A DNA stretch of 64,000 nt from assembly GCA_944472135.2 (NCBI GenBank), contig OX235263.1, positions 20,761,379-20,825,378 on the forward strand. The letters are read 5' to 3'. Below are positions 10,631 to 20,999 of this stretch, one piece after another. The notes beneath the pieces were generated by a model that saw nothing but the letters and a program-made list of their open reading frames with translations, was not told the DNA's origin and searched no databases. The translations under genes and the position numbers were made by a program. Source of the stretch: Trichobilharzia regenti. Taxonomy: Eukaryota > Platyhelminthes > Trematoda > Strigeidida > Schistosomatidae. The stretch's first letter is position 1. Every line of letters starts with the position of its first letter.

Positions 10631-11224
10631 ATTTCACACGTTTTGAAAGAATTAGTGAGGCTAATTTATTCTACCATCGTTTTATTGGTCTTGAAGAAAA
10701 ACGGAGACAAAAATACCAATAGATATAGAAAGAGTAAATATGGTTCATTTTCATGTTGCGTTTTCAGTTCCATTATCAATAATTCTCAAGTGCTACTGAT
10801 TGTTAACACTCTGAGTAAGAAAACAAAAACATTTAAAAAGTGCACTTCTCTATGCAAATCAGATCAACAGCTATTTGTTCCACAGTTTCATGATATATAT
10901 ATCTTGTGCTATACGCCATGGAATTTCTTTCAGCTTAACATCACTATTCTAAGATGTCGGTGGCTCAGAATGCGTACCTAGGAGTTGAAAGTGCATTGGC
11001 TGAGTCTTATGACTACCTTTTATTCTGTATGTGGCTTCAGTGATACTTACTGTGGGCTTTCTTTACCATATTAGCAGCTTAATGAAGACGCGTATTATCA
11101 AACCTCAGAAAAATCTCCATAGTTTTTCCACTGAATGCTTATATCTGTTCATAAAATATGTGAAAGTACATTGCTGAATAGTATAGTTCCCCTCTAGTGA
11201 ATGATTTTTTAAAATTAATATTTT
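10631..11224. other. Intergenic sequence
   Basis: One 134-codon plus-strand frame overlaps the Penelope fragment and shows no domain; I treat it as chance. Nothing else recognised. Confidence 0.4.
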
Positions 11225-11440
11225 TTTTCTTTATGTTCTCATTGGAACAAAGGGCTTCAGGCTAGAGGCCTGAAGTTTCTATAGCACTGGTGTTTATTTT
11301 GATGTAATGGGGGTTGCATAACCAGTCTTATTACTGGCCTAACGATACCTAGGAGTGTTTCAGTTGGCGATTGAACCCTGGAACATGTGATGCGTGATCA
11401 GCGTGCATTCTACCCCTGAACCACTGACAACCTGAAGAGT
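11225..11440 (-). mobile_element. SINE family A, minus orientation
   Basis: Reverse complement of the family A body: GGGCTTCAGGCTAGAGGC at the 3' end, then GATTGAACCCTGG (B-box region, reversed) and a decayed head near GAACCACTGACAACC. Confidence 0.65.
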
Positions 11441-11654
11441 CAAGATAATTTGCGGTTGTTCAAGGAGGCCTTTGTATTCCAGATAAGACTTCGTAATTAA
11501 ACATCACTTCATGGCATATTCAAATTCCACACATGTGGCCAATTCATTTTCTTCACTTAACTGAGTACTAAGTACTGACCAATTGTAAGGTTAATTTCAG
11601 GATAGAAAACTCTGATGAGTTAACAGCTAAGAGAACAGCGTTTCTTTAATGGCT

Positions 11655-11860
11655 TAAACGAAAGGATGTTTCAAGTTTGATCATGCATTGATGTTGGTCA
11701 GAGAACCATTGAAAACCAGTGAGTACTGGACAAACAACTGTTCTATCCTAGGTTGGGTCTCATCTGCAGCATTCGAACCCACGATCTTCCACTTACAATG
11801 TCTGGATTCAACATAGAACTTGGAACCGAAGTGCACCAGTTCGAGTTGTAACGTTCCAAA
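11655..11860 (-). mobile_element. SINE family C, minus orientation
   Basis: Contains the GAGTACTGGACA body and the reversed B box CATTCGAACCCACG. The hammerhead-like core is altered (CTGCAGATGAG). Confidence 0.6.
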
Positions 11861-11929
11861 TAACACACAGAGGTAGACAAGAAGATGAGTGAAGAGAATC
11901 AATAGAGTTTGACAAGTATAAGAGTGAAA

Positions 11930-12240
11930 CAGAATGGCTTATGATAGAAAGGAATATGGAAGATTACAGAGACTGAATACATCTGCGCCATTGACAACGA
12001 TTTTGAGCCATGTCACCTATTGTCTCCAGCCATTGATTCCTAGAGTCCCGAGGCCCCCGACCCGGAAGTCTGCATCTCCCTCCCTACCTGACCGACTCAG
12101 TTTAGCTGTCAAGGATTTCATGGATTGATGAGGCCATGTTTTTGTTTGACCACCACTTACTCTTTTCCAACCTGCACCTATATCAGCTAGTAATGCCCGT
12201 CGGTGGAGGCGATGGTTAGGCATCTCAATCTATGTAACTT
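11930..12240 (-). pseudogene. Non-LTR retrotransposon ORF2 tail
   Basis: Minus-strand translation gives MPNHRLHRRALLADIGAGWK, GGQTKTW and, in another frame, RDSRNQWLETIGDMAQNRC then WRRCIQSL. This set marks the C-terminal end of a schistosome endonuclease-RT element. A related piece interrupted by a SINE lies at 63055-63600. Frameshifted and isolated. Confidence 0.65.
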
Positions 12241-12349
12241 TATAGCCTCGTCGATTGATTTTCCCTCTTCGCCTAACGTCAACATTACTTACCTTATTAA
12301 ACCACTTAGCGTGAGAAAGAGATCGTAGACATCTATTTCCACTTACAAT

Positions 12350-12640
12350 GCAAGAGTTCCAGTAGCTGAATGGTCAGCGAGTTTGCCTAATAAGTTGGAT
12401 GTTATGGGTTCGAAACCCAGTGGGCACATAGGCAATCGTAAGCAATAGACACCAAAGCCAAATGACGTTGAATCGACTAATCAGATAGCCCAGCACTGCA
12501 AATGGATCCTAGTCATAACCCTCGTTGCAAGCATCTCCTAGAACTGTTTTCTGACTTCTCTATGGAAAATGGGTTGATAGAGAGGACTAAAACATGCATA
12601 TTTGGCGGGATAATGTCGCTGAAAAAGTATTGCCGGAGTG
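12350..12640 (+). repeat. tRNA-like SINE head plus interspersed repeat
   Basis: A tRNA-like head (CTGAATGGTCAGCGAG, B box GGGTTCGAAACCC) is followed by a body beginning GACACCAAAGCC and containing GGAAAATGGGTTGATAG and ACATGCATATTTGG. The same body recurs at 18165-18345, so this is a dispersed family. Confidence 0.6.
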
Positions 12641-13020
12641 CTGATGGTTATGCATTCAGATGCAACGACTTTATATCAGGAAGTCTTTAAGAGTTAGTAA
12701 GTCGTAGATAATGGTGATTTTTGAGAAGCTTTCTTCTCGACATCGAAACTCTCCCTTAGTATTATATTGCGTATATGTGACCAGTATGTGCTACAGCTGC
12801 AGAAATGGAGAATGCATTGGTTTGATATGTCTATAACCATTTCTCCAAGAAACTGGGGTCACTTTTTGCAGCATATTAGAGTTATATACCCTGTATGATT
12901 CATTTTTCTTACATATATAACATAGATACACTTGTTTTGTAAATCAAGCACCACTTTCCACCTAGAAGAATCTGACTGGCTGTTACAAGGTCTTCTGAAG
13001 TTGGAATCTATTCCTTACTG
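12641..13020. other. Intergenic sequence
   Basis: Nothing recognised. Confidence 0.35.
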
Positions 13021-13021
13021 T

Positions 13022-13155
13022 TGCCGGTACGTACTGCTCATGAGTTCCAAACTAGGACGAAACAGCTGACTGTCGAGTACTCCCTAGTGGTTTTCAGTAG
13101 TTCTGCAATTGATATGAAACCAAGGTCAGACTTGATACAAATCAAATCCCTACAG
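13022..13155 (+). mobile_element. SINE family C tail
   Basis: Headless piece with GTACGTACTGCTCATGAG, GAAAC at 13059-13063, CTAGTGGTTTTCAG and AATCCCTAC. The CTGATGA box is disrupted. Confidence 0.6.
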
Positions 13156-13265
13156 ATAAACTCATGGAAAGTTAATGATATCAATTTTACTATCTGAAGC
13201 CTACAGGATACGGAATTAAGGTATTCAAAGATCATTTTTCTATAACTTTTGATACATGTTAAAAT

Positions 13266-13365
13266 GCCCATCAGGTCCCAGTGGCTCGATGGTCTACGAG
13301 CTCGCCTTGTAACCAAAAGGTCCCGGGTTCGAACTCCGGTGGGGGCGTACTGCTGAGGGGTATTC
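13266..13365 (+). mobile_element. SINE family C head
   Basis: Well-preserved tRNA-like head: CAGTGGCTCGATGGTCTACG, then GGGTTCGAACTCC (B box), ending at GCGTACTGCTGAGG, where the body is lost. Confidence 0.7.
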
Positions 13366-14039
13366 AAAGATTAGTTTTCTATAACTTCTGATACATGTTA
13401 AAATGTCCTTAAGTTATGATAGTCGTATTTATCGCTAGACATTTCTGACAATTGTCAGTTAACTGAATAGAAATAACCCCAAAGCTCAAGCCGACTTCAT
13501 GAATAAATCTGCATATCCGTCTTCTCAGGCTAAATACGCTTGAAACGGTAAAAAATGTACAAGAAATGTGATTCCTCTTTACATCATCATCACACCGAAA
13601 CAGTTGATTCTTCATTTTCTACTTTCCTTCCAAAATATTCCAACCACACTAGTTTAATGTCCGTCTACAAACACTTTTGAATCTGCAATTTTCACTGAAG
13701 ATTTTATTTAACCTAAATTATCTTAAGAGTATAAATAAATCAGGTTTTAGAATGTTTATACCTGCTAATATTTGATGATATTGGATAGTTGGAGACAATC
13801 GGCAGGAAGCCTTGGACCTAGGACTAGATACGTCACACTAGTTACTACTGTCCAATCAAGATACTTACTAACATCATTTATGAAAACCCATCCGTCATAT
13901 AACTATACCTCCATAAAATAAAAAGCAAGTGTTCTGTTTGTAATATAAAAACCGGTAGCCTGAATATGTTTCTATCTCCTTACTGCTTTTCAAAGACTTA
14001 TGGTATCCACACGTATGCACTCTAGTTTTATAAACATTT
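13366..14039. other. Intergenic; possible eroded Penelope 5' part
   Basis: No clear frame. The last 150 bp or so precede the recognisable Penelope RT and may be its eroded upstream part. Confidence 0.3.
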
Positions 14040-15040
14040 ATGGTATCGCCCATATAAGGACTGATAGCTGAAGCCGTCATACAAAGATTAGAATTAATAG
14101 CTCTACCTATAATTAAACTAAAAATCTGGGTACGTTACGTTGATGATACATTTGTAATAATTAAGAAAAATGATTTAGAATATACCCATACATTAATAAA
14201 CAACATATTTGAAGACATCAAATTCACCACAAGAAAAGAAGAATTAGATAACAAAACCCCATTTTTAGATGTCTTAATCAGGAGAACCATCACAGGAAAT
14301 TTAGAAACACAAGGATATAGAAGATCAACGCACAAAGATCAAATGTTCAACTATACTGGCAATAATCCAATTACTCACAAAAGAAACTGTGTGCAGACAT
14401 TGTTCACAAGAGAGTTCAAACACACTGTAGCACTGCAGAATTGAGAAGAATGGAAGAAAAATGCCTGCAAACAGTCTTCAAAAAGAATGGTTATCCACAA
14501 AATTTCATGAAAAAGTGTTTAAAGTTGAATCAAAACACCAACACGGAACCATCATCAAAGACCACAAGAAAATTCATCCTACCATACATGAAAAATATCT
14601 CTGAAATAACAGCTAGAACACTGAAACCTTTTGATATAGACATAGCACACAAACCAGTCAAATCGCTTAATTCGATATTATGCAAATCTAAAGATCCAAC
14701 AGAAAAAGGAGATAAAATTAATACTATTTGCAAAATAAATTGTATGAATTGTAACAGGCATTATATCGACCAAAGTGGGTGTCCCCTTCGAATTAGAATC
14801 CAAGAACACAAATCAGTCATGAAAAGACACGATATATGTTCTTTAGTATCAATGCATGTAGACAATTATGGACATCAATTTGATTGGGAAAATGTCGAAA
14901 TCTTAGACAGAGGAAACACCAAAAGTGCCAGGGAATTCCTAGAAGCCTGATACTCAAACGAATATGCAATTAACAAACACACTAATATAGACGAAATATA
15001 CCAACTAATAAAAAGTAATTCAGGTGACCAGAAAGTTTAA
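14040..15040 (+). pseudogene. Penelope-like element: RT and GIY-YIG endonuclease
   Basis: From 14040 one frame reads MVSPI, a stop, then GLIAEAVIQRLELIALP and WVRYVDDTFVI (YVDD at 14136-14147), then the thumb (KTPFLDVLIRR, GYRRSTHKDQMFNYTGN). After a frameshift near 14430 it continues with KNGYPQNFM and a GIY-YIG module (INCMNCNRHYIDQSG, LRIRIQEHK, VDNYGHQFDW). A TGA ends this frame at 14950, but Penelope-like sequence goes on to 15040. It is the most complete Penelope copy here, yet lacks its N-terminal part. It is clearly diverged from the copy at 1.2-2.1 kb. Confidence 0.82.
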
Positions 15041-15111
15041 AATCCAAGTCGATAGAAAATGATCAATACATATGTAAAGATGGAGACGCATTTCTATCTT
15101 TTTTTTTCTTT

Positions 15112-15300
15112 TTTTTCCTTCACGTTCCCAGTTGAACATAGAGCTTCAAGCTAGAAGGCTTGAAGTTTCTGTAGCAGTGTTTGTTTTTACAGGGTGAGGT
15201 TGCTAGCCTCATGCCTAACCTTCTTTCTTACCAGCTTTATCACTGGCTTAGTAAAGGAGTGCGTCGGCCGAGGATCGAACTTCGGACCAAGTGAATGTGA
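15112..15300 (-). mobile_element. SINE family A, minus orientation
   Basis: Reversed family A body with GAGCTTCAAGCTAGAAGG, GAGGTTGCTAGCCTCATGCC and the reversed B box GGATCGAAC; the outer head is truncated. Confidence 0.75.
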
Positions 15301-15950
15301 CGCATTTCTATCACTTATGGAAAATTTAAATCATTTCACTTTATGCTAAATACTGCGCTGAGTATGTTGTCCAGAAGGGGGACGACGAAAGCTCCACAAC
15401 TAAACCAACCAGCTCAGAGAACACTATTAATTGCAAATAAACACTTACCACATTAATGCCCTACTTTGTACTAATTGGTGGCAAATGTCATTTGTAGTAA
15501 TAATTCAGTGCTATGGAACATAAAAATAAGTACGTCTTCAAGTATCCTGTTAGTTTATAACGTCTTCAGTCACTTTTTTCCCTCACCGTGCTATGTCAAG
15601 AGAACATTAGATTCAATACTCTATAACATGCTGAAATGTCCATACTGTATCGAAATTATTGTTTGAAACAAGTCTACTGTTACTTTTACTATTATTTTTA
15701 TTCTTCTCATTTTATACTTAGCGTATTTTTGAAATTATTCCTACATTATAAATGTGGAAACGTTCCTGCTGTTAATGTTTTTTAATATTTTTGGTAAATT
15801 AGATGCAATATTGTGACAAATGCTGAAAATTCCAAGCTGTATTGTAATTAGTGTTTTTGGAATCAAGTAGATCATTGTTCCAAAAGTATGCATTATGCAA
15901 TCCACTTGTTTTAACCATTTCTACCCTTTAGTTGTGTATGTGTGTTAATT
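15301..15950. other. Intergenic sequence
   Basis: AT-rich; no feature recognised. Confidence 0.35.
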
Positions 15951-15954
15951 TTCC

Positions 15955-16150
15955 TCGTGCGTCAGCGGCACAGCAGTAGAGTGCTTGCCAACCAAGCCTC
16001 ATTTGGTTCGGGCTTAATCTCGGGCCATTAATAAGACTAGTAAAGTGGGAAGGTTGGGCATAGAGTTAGCAATCCCATCTTGTAAAAATAATCACCACTT
16101 TTACGGAAACTTCAAGCCTATGTTCCACTGGGAATTTAAAGGAATAAAAA
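15955..16150 (+). mobile_element. SINE family A
   Basis: Head GTGCGTCAGCGGCACAGCAG with a decayed B box (TTCGGGCTTAATC), then the usual body GTGGGAAGGTTGGGCATAG. Confidence 0.7.
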
Positions 16151-16395
16151 TCAATTTTCTTCGTTAAATATCACCTCCTCCCTGACTTGTTGATACTGGG
16201 TAATTATTGTTAACAAACATATAGCCACTTGTATGGTAAAATGTTTAGCATTGTATTAAAAATTCTATTTATACATGTATTCGAATAAGGCCAGAGACGA
16301 GGATCGAATTGCAAAGCAAATATTTCTTCGCTCAATCCTTTTGATAAACTACTCCTATCATTCCCCACATCCTAGGATGAACTAAGTAGCTACTG

Positions 16396-17142
16396 TGTTC
16401 CATTTTGGGTAAAATTTGTTTTGATAAAGTCTCGCAGTATTATACAGTAATGTTTACTGATGACCACGTTTCGAGCACAATTTTGTGCTCATAATCATAT
16501 CAAGGTACTCACACGACTTCCTAACTTCATTTATACAGTTCCATTATTTTTCACTTGATTTTCACTTGATTTGATTGGTAGTAGTATTTTCGATATTTCA
16601 GGTATGAGTGATGAATCATTCCTATTGCATGTGTTTGGTGTAGACTCGATGAACAAGGATTCAGTAATCAATCTCTCTCTCCACCTATCTAGATTACTTT
16701 TTAGAATTTTAACCCTCTCTCACCCTATTGTGTGGTTGTGTGTTAATGCATTCATTACAATTGCTGAGCTTTTTTCTAAATTACTTATCTTCTCGGGGTC
16801 AACCATTCTTATCTTGGCTAAATTTCATGTTCCGACAACCTAACTAGCTAGGTGGAGAGAGAGGTTGATTACTGAATCCTGCCTTGTTCATCGAGTCTAC
16901 ACCAAACACATGCAATAGGAATGATTCATCACTCATACCTGAAATATCGAAAATACTACTACCAATCAAATCAAGTGAAAATCAAGTGAAAAATAATGGA
17001 ACTGTATAAATGAAGTTAGGAAGTCGTGTGAGTACCTTGATATGATTATGAGCACAAAATTGTACTCGAAACGTGGTCATCAGTAAACATTACTGTATAA
17101 TACTGCGAGAATTAAGCAAAACAAAATTTACCCATAATGGAA
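16396..17142. repeat. Long inverted repeat (fold-back element)
   Basis: Two arms of about 297 bp (16396-16692 and 16846-17142) are near-perfect reverse complements around a 153-bp spacer. Shared marks include TGATGACCACGTTTCGAG, TCACTTGATTTTCACTTGAT, ATAGGAATGATTCATC and the inner CTAGGTGGAGAGAG. The 90-codon frame at 16571-16843 is only the left arm and spacer. Related sequence lies at 19190-19400 and more distantly at 56490-56720. Confidence 0.9.
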
Positions 17143-17844
17143 TTACACTCTACCACAGTGCACAAGTTTTACTCATATCAATAGCTATTGTGTCCATAGG
17201 TCTGTTTTCCCAAGATTCACGTCAATATACATATATGAACAAAGTCGAAACATTTCTGGGAAAAGCATTGCGAATATAGGAGGATTTTTTATAGGGGAAA
17301 CCCTCAATATTTTCTCTAGACTCTGCAGGTTACTGATATATTGTCAGTAGTTTAAATTTTATTTAATTTTAGTAGCCTCATTCGTTTGAGAAAGGTATTA
17401 ATAAATATTTCGCTGATGTATTTCACATTAAAATCACTAAGAGACTTTAATGAGAAAAGATCACTGTCGGATCATTCGCCGTTGATATTCTCTTGATAAA
17501 TATGTTTCCTGTTCATGCATTCCTGCTTATGTGAATGCAGAAATATGAACTCCACGATTGATTCTTGCCATTCTGTGTCAGTAGTGTAGATAAGAAGACT
17601 TGAATTCACTCATGTTGTCAATCTGTCAGAAGTCATTTAAAACAAGGCGTAATGATATTTTTGTAATCGAATTTAGTTGCGTTTTGTTTTCTAGATTAGT
17701 GTTCACTAGAACTTATATGCAGAATCAAACAAGAACTACACGGACTATAGTGGTAATCTTGTATTATTAGGATAATTGAAATTCAGACAGCCAATTTGTC
17801 AGACCACAAGCACACGTACCCATATTACAAAGAACACACAATAT
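17143..17844. other. Sequence flanking the inverted repeat
   Basis: The first 60 bp (CTACCACAGTGCACAAG) match the flank of the related copy at 19360, so the repeat family extends beyond its arms. Nothing else recognised. Confidence 0.4.
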
Positions 17845-18085
17845 TTTTTTGTATTTCTTTACATTCCCAGTGGAACATAGGGCTTCAAGGTAAAGGCTTG
17901 AATTTTCGGTAGAAGTGGTGAACATTTTTACGGGTTGAGATTGCTAGCTTCGTGCCCAACCTTCCCTATTTATCAGTCGTATTACTGGCTTAGTGAGATA
18001 AAAAAGCTCACCGGACGGGAATTCTTTCCCGGACTACATGCGTGGTAAGCGAGCATTCTATCGCTGTGCCGCCGACGTATCACAC
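17845..18085 (-). mobile_element. SINE family A, minus orientation
   Basis: Carries GTGGAACATAGGGCTTCAAG, GAGATTGCTAGCTTCGTGCC and the reversed head ending GTGCCGCCGACG. Confidence 0.75.
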
Positions 18086-18164
18086 GATGTACTTAGTTTT
18101 TATAATCTTCAAACAGATTCCGAAACACACATTAGTAAACATACGTCTAAGGCAAGAGTAAAAA

Positions 18165-18345
18165 CAATGGACACTAAAGCCAGACGACCTTGAACCAAGC
18201 ATTGCAAATAAATAAGGATCATAATCTTTGTTGCAGGTTTCACACAGATTTGGTGGAAAATGGGTTGATAGGGAGGACTAGAACATGCATATTTGGAGGG
18301 ATAATGACTCTGAAAAAGTACTGTACTCGTTCACATTGATCAAAA
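18165..18345 (+). repeat. Interspersed repeat, second copy
   Basis: Matches the body at 12440-12640 (GACACTAAAGCCAGACG, GAAAATGGGTTGATAGGGAG, AACATGCATATTTGG). Confidence 0.6.
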
Positions 18346-18750
18346 TGGTACTTATTAAATGAAAAATAGACTGCGGTAGGAGAAGAGTAAACCATGTTTG
18401 GGTGCTGCGACTGCACAGTACAAATCTTCGGAAAGAGTTAGTACCAATAATACAACTACTAGTCCTCCTAGATATTAACATTCACATAGATAAGTGAAGA
18501 GGTTATTTGCAACTGCCATCACTAGGCTATATTCGTCATATAAGTAATCATTGTTCTGAATTGGTGGATTCTATAAGTGGAACCCAAACAATTTTTGTTG
18601 AAGGATTCCGGGACCATCTAAAAAAAACGTATTTGAATGGTAAGTTATTCCAGAAAGGATATGGTATATAGCCACTTAGATGAACTTTCGTCTTGACATT
18701 GGTTTGATATTTTAGTTGAATTATAGATTTTCCCGTCGATTGATTGGACT
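18346..18750. other. Intergenic sequence
   Basis: No feature recognised. Confidence 0.35.
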
Positions 18751-18751
18751 G

Positions 18752-18860
18752 AAGTGCTCTCGTGGCTCAAGCGGTCTAGTGGATAACGCTTTGGCGTTTG
18801 AAACTATGGGCATTGGGTTCGAGCCTCGGTGGAAACATCATCACTCGCTGAGAAATGCAG
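18752..18860 (+). mobile_element. tRNA-like SINE head
   Basis: GTGCTCTCGTGGCTCAAGCG with a B box (GGGTTCGAGCCTC). It does not fold into a clean cloverleaf, so I read it as SINE-derived and not as a tRNA gene. Confidence 0.5.
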
Positions 18861-19189
18861 GTACTTCCAACGTGTTTAGCTCAAATGAGCTAAATGCTGT
18901 GTTAGCACAAATGTGTGGACCATCCAAATATCCCAACACTCTTATATCACCTATAACCAGATAATGCACTAAGTAAATATTCATATTCCGGCAAAGTTAA
19001 ACTTTAAGCACCACTAACTATAAATCCGCAAATGGCCTCGAAGGCACCAATCACGTGAAGGAGGTATTTTTGTGTATGGAATACACATATAAACTGTATA
19101 AAAGTGTTACAGAGGATAGCTACCTCTCACGTGGGACAAAAATATTTCTCAGTTCTAGGTTGGTGTATCAACAGAGTATAATTCAGTTT

Positions 19190-19400
19190 TGGGTGAAATT
19201 TATTTTGATAAAGTTTCATAGTGTTATTATACAGCAATATTTACTGAACAATAGACTGTGCTGGAAATATGGTCATCAGTAAATATTACGACTGTATAAC
19301 ACTGTGAGACTTTATCAGAATAAATTTCCTTGGCAATGAAATTAAACTATACCACAGTGCACAGGTTCTATTCTTATGTCAACAAAATAATTTAACCACA
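19190..19400. repeat. Small inverted repeat related to the 16.4 kb fold-back
   Basis: TTTTGATAAAGTTTCATAG and ACAGCAATATTTACTG on the left are mirrored by GTCATCAGTAAATATTAC and CTGTGAGACTTTATC on the right, with only about 20 bp between. The unit matches the outer part of the arms at 16396-17142. Confidence 0.7.
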
Positions 19401-19424
19401 TTCTATGCATGTAATTATTTAGGT

Positions 19425-19500
19425 CTTCTAACCCTAACAATAACCCTAATCTTCCCTGAACCTAATCCTAAAGTGAAAATATCCCTAAACTAACTGTAAT
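19425..19500. repeat. Degenerate CCCTAA-like repeats
   Basis: Several spaced CCCTAA or CCTAAT units (ACCCTAACAATAACCCTAAT and others). Too irregular to be a true interstitial telomere tract. Confidence 0.4.
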
Positions 19501-19864
19501 CTAACTTGAACCAACCTTAATGTCACTTTAATTAGGTTAATCTAGCCCAAACTTGTTCTTGCCTTAAAGCGTAACTTAATCTTTCTCAATCCCAAGCTGA
19601 AACTTGCTGGGTATCTCATTTAATAGCATAACCCTTCGATGAGCATATTTTATTGATGATGACATTATTATTTGCCGGATCCCACTAATTTACTCAGTGA
19701 GCCCTTCAAGGTCACTGGTGTGGTCGCACTCCATTGGTAGTTAGTGGTGCTTAAAGTTTAACTTTACCCATATTCCTTCAGCATTTCAACAAAAGCAAAT
19801 CCCTAGTCGCACAGTTAACTCTTAGTACTATGTAAGTCTTTGTTACTTCCTAATTAATTTTCAG

Positions 19865-20821
19865 TTATGAAGCTATCGAAGAGATTAGGAAAAAATTAGA
19901 GTCCCTTACAAAACTGATAGCCGAGTTGTTGACGCTCATTACAAAACAAACTTCTCCACCCTGGGAAACAGTACATCCTTGATTAACAATAGTCAACTGG
20001 AATTCCCTTGGCTAAGCTGGGAGGAATTCAAACAACTGGAGGTGTCCTTCAAAAATTCAAAAATCAGGGATTCATTCGTAAGTTTCCATCTGACTACTGA
20101 TGGTTTTTAGATGGATAAAATTTTATGAAGTATATTTGAGAGCCTAAACTTTCGAGTCACTTCACCATATACTGAACCCTGACAAACTGCAAGTGCTATC
20201 GATTCATCCCTACATGTAAGGTTGATTCATTTATATAATGCTTTCAGCCGTCATTCTTAGCAAGTTCGTGTCTGCTACAATACCGGAAGACAAAGTGCGA
20301 AATAAGCTGAAGGCGGTCATTGAGACGTATTTCCACGACCATCCGTGACTGCATTACCAAAAGGGAAAGCTGGAAAAGAGCAAGTGTGGATTTCAGTGAA
20401 TGCACTGTGAGTAGTTTCAGTGTATACTGTCCAATCAAATACTGATTTCATTTCAATGGGTTCCTGGAAAAAACAAGACTATTGATAGGAAAAGCACTTC
20501 CATAAGTCTTACTTTCATTAAATGAATGCCGTAAAAGTCTATCATGTAGTTGTTACCGCCAATAACCTTAATTAGTACTTAAAACATTCTCATAATATGT
20601 ATTCTTATTGAAATATAAATATAATTAGGTCGATATATTCAATAATTCACAAACTCTTCACATTTTCGTTATCCCTAATAGTATTATTATTAATAGACAT
20701 AAAGCCACTAATCTAAGTGTAAACGTTCATATTCCAACTGTAAGGATTACTGTATTGCTTATTAAATAAATCCTTCTTTTCGTTTCAGCATGATTTTATA
20801 GATCTTTTGGATGACGGCTAA
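19865..20821 (+). pseudogene. Decayed host-like gene fragment, three putative exons
   Basis: Exon-like blocks with splice-like borders: 19865-20077 (acceptor TTTTCAG, donor TTC|GTAAGT), 20248-20406 (acceptor CTTTCAG, donor CACT|GTGAGT) and 20789-20821 (acceptor GTTTCAG, ending in TAA). They encode YEAIEEIRKKLESLTKLIAE, then after a frameshift LEFPWLSWEEFKQLEVSF; next ILSKFVSATIPEDKVRNKLK (or another frame with similar coding look); finally HDFIDLLDDG and the stop. The second block resembles DUF4806-type proteins loosely. Stops and frame conflicts point to a dead copy. Function unknown. Confidence 0.4.
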
Positions 20822-20999
20822 TTGGTGAAATCAAGAAGCCTCCTTTAACTTTGAAAAGAAATTCATAATCTACTTGTGTATATAACTTGTAAATTTTAAC
20901 TATGAAATACTAATAACTCAGTCATCTGCAGAATTGCTTTTTTCCCTTAAAGCCATACAACTTGAGTATAAAATGTCTATAATGAACATTATATCATTA

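Larger units (their letters stand above)
18990..19768. mobile_element. Non-autonomous TIR element with 8-bp target duplication
   Basis: Ends are near-perfect inverted repeats of about 30 bp: GG(C/T)AAAGTTAAACTTTAAG then CACCACTAACT. The 779-bp element is flanked by CATATTCC at 18982-18989 and again at 19769-19776, an exact 8-bp duplication. GG ends and 8-bp duplications are typical of Merlin-type transposons; hAT elements also make 8 bp. No transposase is encoded. It contains a copy of the fold-back sequence (about 19190-19330) and an AC-rich stretch with CCCTAA-like units (19425-19500). Confidence 0.8.

Noticed and set aside
10577..10981. 134-codon plus-strand ORF
   Set aside because: Overlaps the Penelope RT fragment on the other strand and has no recognisable domain.
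9995..13900. First exon of the FBXO36-like gene
   Set aside because: Several GTAAGT donors on the minus strand were tried (near 10190, 11048, 12290, 13866), but none follows a frame resembling the expected N-terminus.
16571..16843. 90-codon plus-strand ORF
   Set aside because: It lies in the arm and spacer of the inverted repeat, and its arm portion recurs in reverse; no protein domain.
19425..19500. Interstitial telomere
   Set aside because: CCCTAA units are too irregular and lie inside a TIR element.
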